Source: Acidiflorens sp963841945
GTDB lineage: Bacteria > Acidobacteriota > Terriglobia > Terriglobales > Acidobacteriaceae
Assembly: GCA_963841945.1 (NCBI GenBank)
Contig: CAWJFC010000005.1
Coordinates: 419,174 to 483,173 of the forward strand
Direction: 5' to 3'
DNA: 64,000 nucleotides
The position numbers were made by a program, and so were the translations under genes. Below the pieces are notes generated by a model, which saw only the letters and a list, made by a program, of their open reading frames with translations, was not told where the DNA came from and searched no databases. Below, piece by piece: positions 53,410 to 64,000 of the stretch. Positions within the stretch are counted from its first letter, which is position 1. Each line of letters starts with the position of its first letter.

Positions 53410-53527
53410 TATTTATTGTCCTTATGAAAACACTTTTGCCGCAGAGTACGCGGAGATCGCAGAGAGAAATAATTCAAATTAACCCGCAGTTTTCTGCGTA
53501 CTCAGCAACCTCTGCGGTTAGGGTCTT

Positions 53528-55069
53528 TCATCCCTGCACACTCAGCAAAAACGGCTGCTCGAACGCTTCCGCAATCCACCGCAAAAACCGCGCGGCGTCG
53601 GCGCCATCGATCAACCGGTGATCGTACGAGAGCGAGAGTGGAAGAATCAAGCGCGGCTCGAATTTGTTGTTGACCCACTCCGGCTCCATGCGCGAGCGCG
53701 AGAGGCCGAGGATCGCGACCTCGGGATGATTGACGATCGGCGAAAAGCCCGTGCCGCCGATGCCGCCCAGATTCGTAATCGTGAACGTGCCGCCTTCCAT
53801 CTCGTCCGGAGTCAGCTTGCGGTCTTTCGCCTTCTTCGACAGCTGCGTCAGTTCGGCAGCCAGTTCGACGATGTTTTTCTTGTCAACGTCGCGAATCACC
53901 GGCACCAGCAGTCCGCGATCGGTGTCGACCGCGACCCCGATGTTGATGTACTGCTTGTAAATAATTTCTTCCTTCCCCATATCAATAGATGCATTGAATT
54001 GCGGAAAGACTTTCAGCGCCGAGGCGCAGACTTTGAGCGCGATAGCGGTGACGGTCATCTTGCCGCCGGCCTCTTCGGCGCGCGGCGCAAAGCGGGCGCG
54101 CAGTTGCTCAAGCTCAGTAATGTCGGCGCGGTCGTTTTGCGTAACATGGGGAATCGTGTTCCAGGCCTGGCGAAGGTGCTCGGCGGTTTTGCGTCGCACG
54201 CCGCGCATGGAGACGCGCTCGGTCTTGCCCCATTTGGAGAAATCGGGAAGCTCGGGTTCTGCGAATCCGATGCGAGGAGCCGCTGCGGCAACGGTCGCGG
54301 CGGCCAGGGCATTTTTCGCATGCAGCTTCACATCTTCTTCGCTGATGCGTCCGCCCGGTCCGCTGCCCTGCACGCTGTGAATGTCAACACCAATCTCGCG
54401 CGCCAGTCGCCGCACGTGCGGCGCAGCCGGAGCCGGATCGCGATGCTCGGTGCCGGCAACTTTGCCGAGTTGCACCGGCATGGAGAATTGAGGCGGCGCC
54501 GCTGGTGGCGCCTCACTGGGAAAGTCGCGCGGCAGTGCCTGCTCTTCTGTCTTTCCCTCGGCCTTCATCGCGAGTTGGAAGGAGAGGCGAGCGGACTGCT
54601 GCCCGGAAATATGTTCGACCGGCTGATGTCGACGTGGGGCTTCGGCGGGCGCGACGGCCGCGCCTTCGAGCGTGAAAATGACATCTCCAACTTTTACTTT
54701 CTGTCCCTCTTTTACTTTGACTTCGCGAACAACGCCGCTGATCGAGGACGGGACCTCTACTACTGCCTTGTCGGTTTCGAGTTCCATCACTGGCTGGCCC
54801 TCGGCAACGCGGGTACCGGGAGAGATCATGAGGCGAACCAGATCACCAGAGTCAATGTTCTCGCCGAGTTCGGGGAGTTTGAATTCCGAGGCGGTAGCTC
54901 GCGCAGGACTCGTGGGAGATGAGTCGACCCCCGGCATGAGACGTAATGGCGGCCGGCATGGGCATTGGCGATGTCGCTTTCGATGGCGTCGAACTTTTGT
55001 CGGCAGCAGCCCCTTTTGCGGTTTGAGCGACCGCAGCTGTCTGCTTGGTTGGCCCCGCGCCATTTTCAA
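53528..55069 (-). CDS. aceF: Dihydrolipoamide acetyltransferase core (PDH E2), 3' part of a split gene
   Basis: About 513 residues. A lipoyl domain (ELETDKAVVEVPS with the lipoyl Lys), an E1/E3-binding peripheral-subunit domain (VRRLAREIGVDIHSVQGSGPGGRI), and the catalytic acyltransferase with YDHRLIDGAD (HxxxDG). The first 45 residues are frame-shifted nonsense. The real N-terminus, carrying another lipoyl domain, is the upstream ORF (54852-55295). Removing one base from the G5 run at 54928-54932 joins them as a di-lipoyl E2. Confidence 0.88.
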   Translation of the reverse strand: MKMARGQPSRQLRSLKPQKGLLPTKVRRHRKRHRQCPCRPPLRLMPGVDSSPTSPARATASEFKLPELGENIDSGDLVRLMISPGTRVAEGQPVMELETDKAVVEVPSSISGVVREVKVKEGQKVKVGDVIFTLEGAAVAPAEAPRRHQPVEHISGQQSARLSFQLAMKAEGKTEEQALPRDFPSEAPPAAPPQFSMPVQLGKVAGTEHRDPAPAAPHVRRLAREIGVDIHSVQGSGPGGRISEEDVKLHAKNALAAATVAAAAPRIGFAEPELPDFSKWGKTERVSMRGVRRKTAEHLRQAWNTIPHVTQNDRADITELEQLRARFAPRAEEAGGKMTVTAIALKVCASALKVFPQFNASIDMGKEEIIYKQYINIGVAVDTDRGLLVPVIRDVDKKNIVELAAELTQLSKKAKDRKLTPDEMEGGTFTITNLGGIGGTGFSPIVNHPEVAILGLSRSRMEPEWVNNKFEPRLILPLSLSYDHRLIDGADAARFLRWIAEAFEQPFLLSVQG

Positions 55070-55295
55070 CCGTGAAGATAACCTGGCCGGTGCGCAGTTT
55101 GTCGCCTTCTTTCACGCGCACCTCGCCGACCGTGCCCGTAACCGACGACGGGACTTCAACGACTGCCTTATCGGTTTCGAGTTCCATCACCGGTTGGCCC
55201 TCAGTGATCGAGGCGCCGGGCTTGATGAGAAGGCGAACCAGATCGCCGCTCTCGATGTTCTCGCCCAGTTCGGGCAGTTTGAATTCCGTCGCCAT
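54852..55295 (-). CDS. aceF: N-terminal lipoyl domain of PDH E2 (split gene)
   Basis: A complete lipoyl domain (MATEFKLPELGENIESGDLV...METDKAVVEVPSSVTG) followed by an Ala/Pro linker that loses homology after ITSHAGG and stops. It overlaps the following ORF. A one-base deletion in the G run at 54928-54932 makes it continuous with the second lipoyl domain and E2 core. The lipoyl Lys is in ETDKAVVE. Confidence 0.85.
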   Translation of the reverse strand: MATEFKLPELGENIESGDLVRLLIKPGASITEGQPVMELETDKAVVEVPSSVTGTVGEVRVKEGDKLRTGQVIFTVENGAGPTKQTAAVAQTAKGAAADKSSTPSKATSPMPMPAAITSHAGGRLISHESCASYRLGIQTPRTRREH

Positions 55296-55321
55296 CCTTA
55301 TTAATGGTCCCCAATCCGTGG

Positions 55322-55363
55322 TTATCGTGAAATGTTCATTGTGAAATGTTTATCGTGAAAAGC
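55322..55363. repeat. Short repeat between aceE and aceF
   Basis: Three near-copies of TTATCGTGAAATG (13-14 bp period) in the 95-bp gap between the E1 stop and the E2 start. Confidence 0.65.
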
Positions 55364-55389
55364 TCATCCGCGAAATCCGCAGGAAGACG

Positions 55390-58101
<2,712 letters not shown>

Positions 58102-58262
58102 TCTCGTGCCACCCCATGAAATGAATGCGTCTTCTCATCATAAGCAATCGACAGGAATTTTGCTGGCAGTCAGCGTGAAAACGTTACCCCAACCGCACGT
58201 TAGGCCACACTTGAGGTATTCGCGGTCTATCGGATTTAGTTGTTTCCCCACTCGCCTGACTC

Positions 58263-59510
58263 TCACTGTTCAGAGCAGTTCGCGGGCGCAGCGCGGCCGG
58301 CGAAGCGATCCTGAATCCAGGACATCTGCTCGCGGGCGGAATCTCCGATCACGCTGCCCGGATCGCCTTCCGCAAAGCGGCGAAACAGCAGGCGGTCTCC
58401 CTGGCCACACATCCGCCGGACGACTTTCATAATTGCGACCATCGCCGCGCCCTCCTCGCCGCTGACTATCAGCAACGGTGCATCTGCGCGCGCCTCGCCC
58501 GCCCGATTTCGGTTGAAGTACGCCCGTACGAACTTATTGCTTTGCCAGCCCGGTCTGAACATCGCTGCCGGTGGAACTTTGCTCGCTTCGGGAACGCCGC
58601 ATTCTTCCTGCTCTTTTTGATAGACCGGCATCGCCTGCGAAGTCAGAATTTCTTCGGGCTTGAAGATCGGATCGATCGCCTTAATGCCGTGAGCCAGCAA
58701 CAACGCCGAATCGGACGACGGTGTAAGAGCGGGCGCGAACTGGTCCACCAGATCGGCGATTCGCGAGATCGCAATGCTTCCGAGGAAGTTTGAGTTTCCA
58801 TCCGCGCGTTCGACCTCCGCAACGCGCAGCGCTGCCATGGCGCCTTCACCCGCTCCCATCGCAATCCAGCGTGAGCCAATGCCGGGCACCGCGTCGTGCG
58901 CCGCCGCCACGGAATCGATCACGTTCCATGCGTTCGATTGCGCGTCGGCAAAGGCATTCGGAAAATTCGTGCCCAGCCCGGTGTAGTCGGTTGCCACCAC
59001 CGCGTAGCCGAGATTGACATACATTGCCAGCAACGGCCCATCACCCACGTTGCGCTCGAGCGATGGAGCGCACACGCGCGCCACTCCGCTCAGAGCGTGA
59101 GCCCACGCAATCAGCGGCCAACCACCCGAGGGAGGCTTCTGGTCCGGGAACAAGACTACGCCGGAGGCCGCAACCAACTCTCCATTTGCCGCGCGCGAGT
59201 AATAAAGGATGCGCGTGGCCGAGACACTCGGCGGCAAGCGATACTCGTCAAACGCGCTGGCGCGAATCAGCCCACCCGGTTTGCCGGGACCAAGCGGAGC
59301 CGGCGTGTCATAGAACTTAGTCAGCGGCAGGCGGGAGAAAACTTCCGATCGTTTGCGCAAAGAAGAAGCCTGCGCCGGTGCCTTTTCAGTGAAAGAAAAT
59401 GCTCCAAGGCAAAGCAAAAGCACGACTGCAGGCAGCCGCCAACGTGCGCCCCCCGCGGGAACCGCCCCTCGACAGCCGGTCATCTCGAAACGAAACTTGA
59501 GCACCTGCAT
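58263..59510 (-). CDS. Secreted lipase-like alpha/beta hydrolase lacking the nucleophile Ser
   Basis: About 415 residues with a signal peptide (LPAVVLLLCLGAFSF). It has the fold of secretory lipase-like hydrolases: WPLIAWAHALSGVA, VNLGYAVVATDYTGLG and IAMGAGEGAMAAL. At the nucleophile position the motif is G-A-G-E-G, with Gly near residue 221 where active enzymes have Ser. The Asp-bearing loop also reads SGEEGAAM. It is therefore probably catalytically dead or uses another mechanism. The chosen ATG avoids an unusual 29-residue leader in the same frame. Confidence 0.78.
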   Translation of the reverse strand: MQVLKFRFEMTGCRGAVPAGGARWRLPAVVLLLCLGAFSFTEKAPAQASSLRKRSEVFSRLPLTKFYDTPAPLGPGKPGGLIRASAFDEYRLPPSVSATRILYYSRAANGELVAASGVVLFPDQKPPSGGWPLIAWAHALSGVARVCAPSLERNVGDGPLLAMYVNLGYAVVATDYTGLGTNFPNAFADAQSNAWNVIDSVAAAHDAVPGIGSRWIAMGAGEGAMAALRVAEVERADGNSNFLGSIAISRIADLVDQFAPALTPSSDSALLLAHGIKAIDPIFKPEEILTSQAMPVYQKEQEECGVPEASKVPPAAMFRPGWQSNKFVRAYFNRNRAGEARADAPLLIVSGEEGAAMVAIMKVVRRMCGQGDRLLFRRFAEGDPGSVIGDSAREQMSWIQDRFAGRAAPANCSEQ

Positions 59511-59556
59511 TCCAGTTCCAAATCTAACTATACCGCTCTGAATTGCACGCGGAAAC

Positions 59557-60660
59557 TTATCGACCTTCTCTTTCGACCGCCCGCAAATACTCCTCAAGTT
59601 TCGCCTTGCCCTCGTGCTTTGCCCAGTCGGCCGGCGTCGCGTGCCAGAGAACGTCTCTTATATCCAACCTCGCGCCGCGCTCTGCCAACAGCCGTACCAT
59701 TTCTTCATTGCCGCGCATCGCCGCCTGATGTAAGGGCGTCGTGTGCGAATGTCCGCCGACCGGGTTGTAGCGATTCGGATCTTCGCCCGCATCGAGCAGC
59801 ATGCGCATGACTTCGATCTGTCCGTAATCGGCTGCGATGGCGAGCGCAAGATGGCGCTCCTCGCCGCTCGCCTCTGGAAGCTGGCGGCGAAACTCGTCGA
59901 CGCCTCCCAGGGCGGCGGCGATCGGAAGAGTGACACGAGCGCCGCGCTGGATAAGGGCACGCACCGACTCGATCTCTCCGAGCACGGCTGCGATTTCGAT
60001 GGCGCTCTCTGGATCGGCTCCGCGATCACAGAGAAGATCGATCAACAGAGTTTGTCGCCTGCATTCGCGCGCCACGCTGCCGGTCGCCACCAGCATGAGG
60101 GTCTGATTTAGTTCAGTTTTGTCGCGACCGGCGCCCGCGTCAAGAATAACCTTCGCAACTTCGACGATATTTTTCGGCATGGTGCCCCGGCGTACAGGAT
60201 TTTCCGCAATAAATTCAAGCAGCGTTGGATTATGAAAATAGTTCATTCCCTCGAAGACGACGTGCTGATGCACGAGCCCTGGATGGGCGCGAAGATAAGC
60301 TCGCAGGCCGGCAGCATCACCGGCATCGATCAGGTCGACAGCATGGCGAAAAATGGAATCTTTAATGCGCTCGTGATGCCGGAGATCAAGCCGGTCTGAG
60401 GGCGTCGGCTGCTCGACGCGACGCTTTAACCGCGTCCAGCTCTGGAATCCTGACTCGCGCGCGATCGCTAGCTGTGCATCGGCAAGCTTGAGTGGCGCGT
60501 TGAAGATTTCGTCGTCCGGCGATTGCCGAAAGCGAGGATGAAACTCGCGCAATCGCTGCGCCGCTGCGGGATCGCGGCGAGCGTGATCCTTCAATAAATC
60601 TCTGGCTTGATATTTGAGGTGAGCAAGATCGGGATTAGGCGGGAGCTTTCGTACGGGCAT
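59557..60660 (-). CDS. Ankyrin-repeat protein
   Basis: 367 residues. N-terminal helical region, then ankyrin-type repeats with RRQTLLIDLLCDRGADPESAIEIAAVLGEIESVRALIQRGARV and GHSHTTPLHQAAMRGNEEMVRLLAERGARLDIRD. Ankyrin repeats mediate protein binding. No signal peptide or membrane segment is present, so it is probably cytoplasmic. It is separated by about 50 bp from the hydrolase-like gene on the same strand. Confidence 0.85.
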   Translation of the reverse strand: MPVRKLPPNPDLAHLKYQARDLLKDHARRDPAAAQRLREFHPRFRQSPDDEIFNAPLKLADAQLAIARESGFQSWTRLKRRVEQPTPSDRLDLRHHERIKDSIFRHAVDLIDAGDAAGLRAYLRAHPGLVHQHVVFEGMNYFHNPTLLEFIAENPVRRGTMPKNIVEVAKVILDAGAGRDKTELNQTLMLVATGSVARECRRQTLLIDLLCDRGADPESAIEIAAVLGEIESVRALIQRGARVTLPIAAALGGVDEFRRQLPEASGEERHLALAIAADYGQIEVMRMLLDAGEDPNRYNPVGGHSHTTPLHQAAMRGNEEMVRLLAERGARLDIRDVLWHATPADWAKHEGKAKLEEYLRAVEREGR

Positions 60661-61135
60661 GCGAACTTCCTTTCATGAGCCCGAGGTCCGCATTGACGGG
60701 CAGAAAGTAAGTTCGTAATGCTGAATTGTGAAAACCAAGGTGGACTTCTGTCCTTCCCGCGGACCGGATGCGCCCTTTGCGCTCCGGGGATATTAGCACG
60801 ATTGGAAGATTGGATCTTGGTCCGCAATTATGGCTTGACCTAACAGCGGAGAAGCGCAAGTCTAAAGGCAAGGCGCACCGAGTTCGTCACCACATTTCGG
60901 AGTTCTTTGAAAAATGAATTCGCATCTGGCAAGGGGCTCGCTTTCTGTGGTGTGTGTGGAGGCTAATTGGCTTAGAATCAATACTTTACTACTAAGTCTT
61001 CTGTTATGAATACTTTGCGAGGAAAATCTTCCTAAAACTAAGATTCTACAAGGTCGGCGGGATGGGGGGTGGGTGGATTAGATCGGTCACTATCCATCAG
61101 CTCTGAAGGCCGCTGTTTTTAAGCGGATCGGATGG
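60661..61135. other. Gene-free region
   Basis: About 475 bp between the ankyrin gene and nagA. An AT-rich stretch near 60965-61050 contrasts with the flanks and could contain promoters. Open frames here have no protein-like pattern. Confidence 0.4.
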
Positions 61136-62359
61136 TTAAGCGGGTTCAATACCGGCAATAAAGGTCCGCAGCACATTTCCCTCTTCATCGAGAACAACAA
61201 AGTCGGCGTCTGCGCCAACTTCCAGCACTCCTTTATTATTGCCGCCCAGAACGCGCGCCGGATTGCGGGAGGCTGCGGCAATTGCGGTTGCGAGATCGCA
61301 CTCCGCAAAACTCGACAAATTGCGGACGGCGCGATCCATCGTCAGAACGCTGCCCGCAAGTCTGCCGGCTGTTTCGCACCGGCCGTCTTTGACATCGACC
61401 TCCATCGATCCCAGACGATAGCGGCCGTCGGGCATGCCGGTCGCGGAGATGGCGTCGGTGATGAGCACAGTTCGCTGCGGACCTTTTGCGCGGGCGACCA
61501 GTTTCACGATGGCGGGATCGAGATGAATGCCGTCCGCGATCAGGTCGGCGGTGACGCGGTCGTCGGTGAGCACGGCGCCAAGGATGCCGGGATCGCGGTG
61601 GCCGAGCGGCCGCATGGCATTGAATGTATGCGTCGCGTGCCGCGCTCCAGCGGAAACCGCGCGCTCGGTGGCAGTGAAGTCGGCATCGGAATGTCCGACA
61701 CTGATGCACACGCCGCGCGCAACGGCGCACGCGATGAGTTCGAGCGCGCCCTCGAGTTCGGGAGCGATCGTCATCATGCGTATGCGACCGCGGGCGGCTT
61801 GCCAGAAGCGCTCGAAAGTTTCGACTCGAGGAGGCAGGAGATTCTCAGGCGGATGAACACCCCGGCGAACATGACTGATGAATGGTCCTTCGAGATGAAT
61901 TCCGAGAGGCTGCGCGCGTTCTGCAAGCGATCCGACTTCCTGGGATGATAGGCTGCCATGCGTTACGCGAGAATTGTCGAGGGGTTCCGGGCGCGCGGCC
62001 TCGTGTTCTTCGATCGCACCAGCGAGTCGATCAAGCGTTTGCAGCGTCGCATCCATCGATGCGGTAACGGTGGTTGGCAGATAGCTTGTAACTCCATGGC
62101 GAGCGAGGGAGCATTCAATCGCAGGCAAAGCATCGGGTGAAGAGTCCATCACGTCATAGCCCGCGCTGCCATGGATGTGCAAGTCGAGATATCCGGCAGC
62201 AACGATCTCGTCGCCAAAGTCGGTCAGCGAAACGCCCGCCGGGATCGGCGCCGCAGACTGGGGGCCGACGGCGACGATGCGTCCATGCTCAACCAGCATC
62301 CGGGCATGTTTGAGCGCGGCGTGGGGCGCGAGCAAAGTAGCAGCAGAAAAAGCAAGCAT
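61136..62359 (-). CDS. nagA: N-acetylglucosamine-6-phosphate deacetylase
   Basis: About 407 residues of the amidohydrolase superfamily. LDLHIHGSAGYDVMD metal motif, GIHLEGPFIS with the conserved Glu, GHSDADFTA, HTFNAMRPLGHRDPG, and VLITDAISATGMPDGRY with the catalytic Asp. It deacetylates GlcNAc-6-phosphate to glucosamine-6-phosphate in amino-sugar recycling. The ATG at 62359 starts the usual beta domain; the longer frame to 62407 adds a hydrophobic leader that the family lacks. No nagB neighbour is present. Confidence 0.88.
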   Translation of the reverse strand: MLAFSAATLLAPHAALKHARMLVEHGRIVAVGPQSAAPIPAGVSLTDFGDEIVAAGYLDLHIHGSAGYDVMDSSPDALPAIECSLARHGVTSYLPTTVTASMDATLQTLDRLAGAIEEHEAARPEPLDNSRVTHGSLSSQEVGSLAERAQPLGIHLEGPFISHVRRGVHPPENLLPPRVETFERFWQAARGRIRMMTIAPELEGALELIACAVARGVCISVGHSDADFTATERAVSAGARHATHTFNAMRPLGHRDPGILGAVLTDDRVTADLIADGIHLDPAIVKLVARAKGPQRTVLITDAISATGMPDGRYRLGSMEVDVKDGRCETAGRLAGSVLTMDRAVRNLSSFAECDLATAIAAASRNPARVLGGNNKGVLEVGADADFVVLDEEGNVLRTFIAGIEPA

Positions 62360-62555
62360 AACGAAAACGATCGAAGCACAAAAAATCAGAACGCGAACGG
62401 CAGGCACAAGAACATTGGAGCGCGAATTTCTTCTCTGAAAGTGCTGAACGCAGCGGCACCAAAAACAAATGATGCAGCACGAAAGCCATGAACGCGAAGG
62501 CCCATGAACCAGCTCAAAACCGGCGCAGGACCGTCCAAGCTCTCCGGCTACAGAA

Positions 62556-62564
62556 TGTTATACT
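62556..62564 (+). promoter_or_regulatory. Extended -10 promoter of tRNA-Pro
   Basis: TGTTATACT, an extended -10 (TG-N-TATACT) 51 bp upstream of the tRNA-Pro 5' end. No good -35 is visible. Confidence 0.55.
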
Positions 62565-62615
62565 GTAAACGTCGTAGCGATCGCGCCCCAAACGTGATCA
62601 GCGTTGTGCACCAGT

Positions 62616-62692
<77 letters not shown>

Positions 62693-62717
62693 ATCTTTCT
62701 CTCGCCCTCTCAGTTGT

Positions 62718-63971
62718 TTACGCAGCTTTTGTTGCCTCGGTTTTTGCTTCGATTTTCGGTACATTCGGTACAACAGAGGGTAGTTCGAAGCCAAAACAAC
62801 TTTTTTCTGCCCACATTTTGCGGAATGGAACGTCCTCTCGGATCTTGTCGTAGAGGTCGTCCATGGAATTCCCTGCGTGCCCCATCCAGTAATTCCGGAG
62901 ACCTTCCGGGCACTGAGTTTTGTGTCGCAGCTACGTGTTTCGAAACCGACGGAACGCGTGATTGCCTGCCTTGTGCGTTCCGGTGTGCGGATTGATGTAA
63001 CCGAGTTCTTTCAGCGCCGGGTGAAGATGCCGTCGGATGACATTTGACGATGAGAGTGGCTTTCCGTTTCGAGTACAGAACAGAAATCCGGACTTCCTCT
63101 CGCCTATGAAATCCTTCAATAGCGCGGCGAGTGCTGGATGAAGATCCACGTCCCGCTCCGCGCTCGGCGTTTTGAGCCGCGTCTCAACCTAGCAGTGCCG
63201 CGCCTGCTGCCTAACGCTGATGGTTCTGAAATCGAACGAGATGTGCTTGTCGATCTCAATACCAAGTGCCTCGCTTATCCTTAAGCCAGTCGCACCACAA
63301 AGAACGAAAAGCATGCGTTCCTTCGGCTTTTTCCATTTCGCCAGTCCAGTCATTACCTCCGAAGAGAAACTCGGCGTGTTTTGCTTCGACTTCTCGACTA
63401 GAGGCACGTCCATGAACTCATGGTTCCACTTGCGTGGGTAGACTTGATTGCCGTCACCATCCACAACTGATGCAACAACCATTTTGGGAACTTGGAGGTA
63501 GTTTTCGATGGTTTTCCCTGACATTCCCTTGTCTGCCATGAGCGTCACCAGCTTTTTCAGCACTCCATTGTTAACGTTAGCAATGGGGCAGTCTCCTATT
63601 TCTGGATTGATTTCCTTATTCAGGATGCGATCCCATTCATCAATCGTTCCGGGTTCAACAGGTTTACGTTTGCGCTTACGGAGATGCTCAAGCCAGCGTG
63701 ATGCTTGCAGCTTGAACGTGACAGAGTCTTTTTTCTGATGCTGTACAACATTGCTGAAGTGCTCGACCGAGTCAGCGCCACTTTCCGCAACGATCTCGCG
63801 GGCACGCCGTTTGCGTTCCGACGCCGAGAGTTTTCCGACTCCTGAAATCGGACAAATCTTTGCTCGCATGTGGCTCCGTTGATATTGACCCGGTACATCC
63901 TGCCACCAACGAACAACCCACCACTTTCCACTCCTCTCAATGTGTCCATCTTGACCAGTTCGGCGGGACAT
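62718..63971 (-). pseudogene. Tyrosine recombinase (integrase) interrupted by two in-frame TAG codons
   Basis: A single uninterrupted frame of about 417 codons apart from TAG at 63189-63191 and TAG at 62931-62933. N-terminal Arm/core DNA-binding part; Arg I in GATGLRISEALGI; HxxR in HAFRRFRNT; H/W box in YWMGH; Tyr nucleophile region DLYDKI. There are no frameshifts, and the residues around both stops are well preserved (ARHC-stop-VETRLKT; RRFRNT-stop-LRHKT). The chosen ATG has GAGAGG upstream. The gene lies directly beside tRNA-Pro and probably marks an integrated element extending past the window. As written, no functional integrase is made without suppression. Confidence 0.85.
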
Positions 63972-64000
63972 AGACTTTCCTCTCCGCTTCACTGGTGTCG

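Overview
The window reads as chromosomal DNA of an acidobacterium (a Terriglobia/Acidobacteriales-like lineage). This is inferred from protein character, not from a marker gene: eukaryote-type Ser/Thr kinases joined to TPR or PEGA repeats, receiver-TonB proteins, a homodimeric pyruvate dehydrogenase operon, F420/PPOX oxidoreductases, secreted matrixin-like proteins, and many small toxin-antitoxin genes in GC-rich DNA. Genes lie on both strands in short operons. No rRNA genes or CRISPR arrays were seen.

Layout. 1-3.5 kb: small membrane protein, LOG-family protein, M48 protease, thiE. 3.5-6.4 kb: Ser/Thr kinase and TPR protein, one gene split by a frameshift. 6.9-8.6 kb: lipoyl-like membrane protein, then an RNA locus. 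8.6-13.3 kb: secreted matrixin protease, MFS transporter, Mrp ATPase. 13.8-17.8 kb: hemerythrin, cytochrome bd (cydAB), thioesterase. 18-21.6 kb: TPR protein, FitAB-type toxin-antitoxin pair, wrecked S9 peptidase. 21.7-31.3 kb: large secreted protein (frameshifted), phosphodiesterase, ECF sigma/anti-sigma/Spy-like operon, lipoprotein. 31.8-35 kb: MutS-like ATPase (frameshifted) and a PIN-domain toxin pair flanked by direct repeats. 35.6-42.8 kb: hydrolase, purine nucleoside phosphorylase, nitroreductase/GbsR divergon, DCC oxidoreductase, PPOX protein. 43-52 kb: pseudokinase-PEGA protein, cNMP-binding protein, two receiver-transmembrane proteins (one with TonB), MscS channel. 52-58 kb: pyruvate dehydrogenase operon aceE-aceF-lpdA. 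58-62.4 kb: hydrolase-like protein, ankyrin protein, nagA. 62.6-64 kb: tRNA-Pro(CGG) followed by a tyrosine recombinase gene, probably the edge of an integrated element continuing to the right.

The most unusual locus is at 8325-8527. It encodes a class II tRNA with an 8-bp acceptor stem, a 4-bp T stem, a long variable arm and anticodon GCG, a structure matching the 'allo-tRNAs' reported from Acidobacteria. About 55 bp downstream an extended -10 promoter and a Rho-independent terminator bracket a short RNA of about 60 nt. Its 5' part is antisense to the D arm and anticodon arm of that tRNA (24 potential base pairs, anticodon included). I read this as a candidate tRNA/antisense-RNA regulatory pair.

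Other themes. Two perfect TGTGA-N6-TCACA operators precede the hemerythrin gene and cydAB, suggesting a shared Crp/Fnr-type respiratory regulon. Heptanucleotide tandem repeats recur in several gaps. At least four genes are split by single-base indels, mostly in G runs, so either sequence errors or real decay must be considered before treating them as separate genes.
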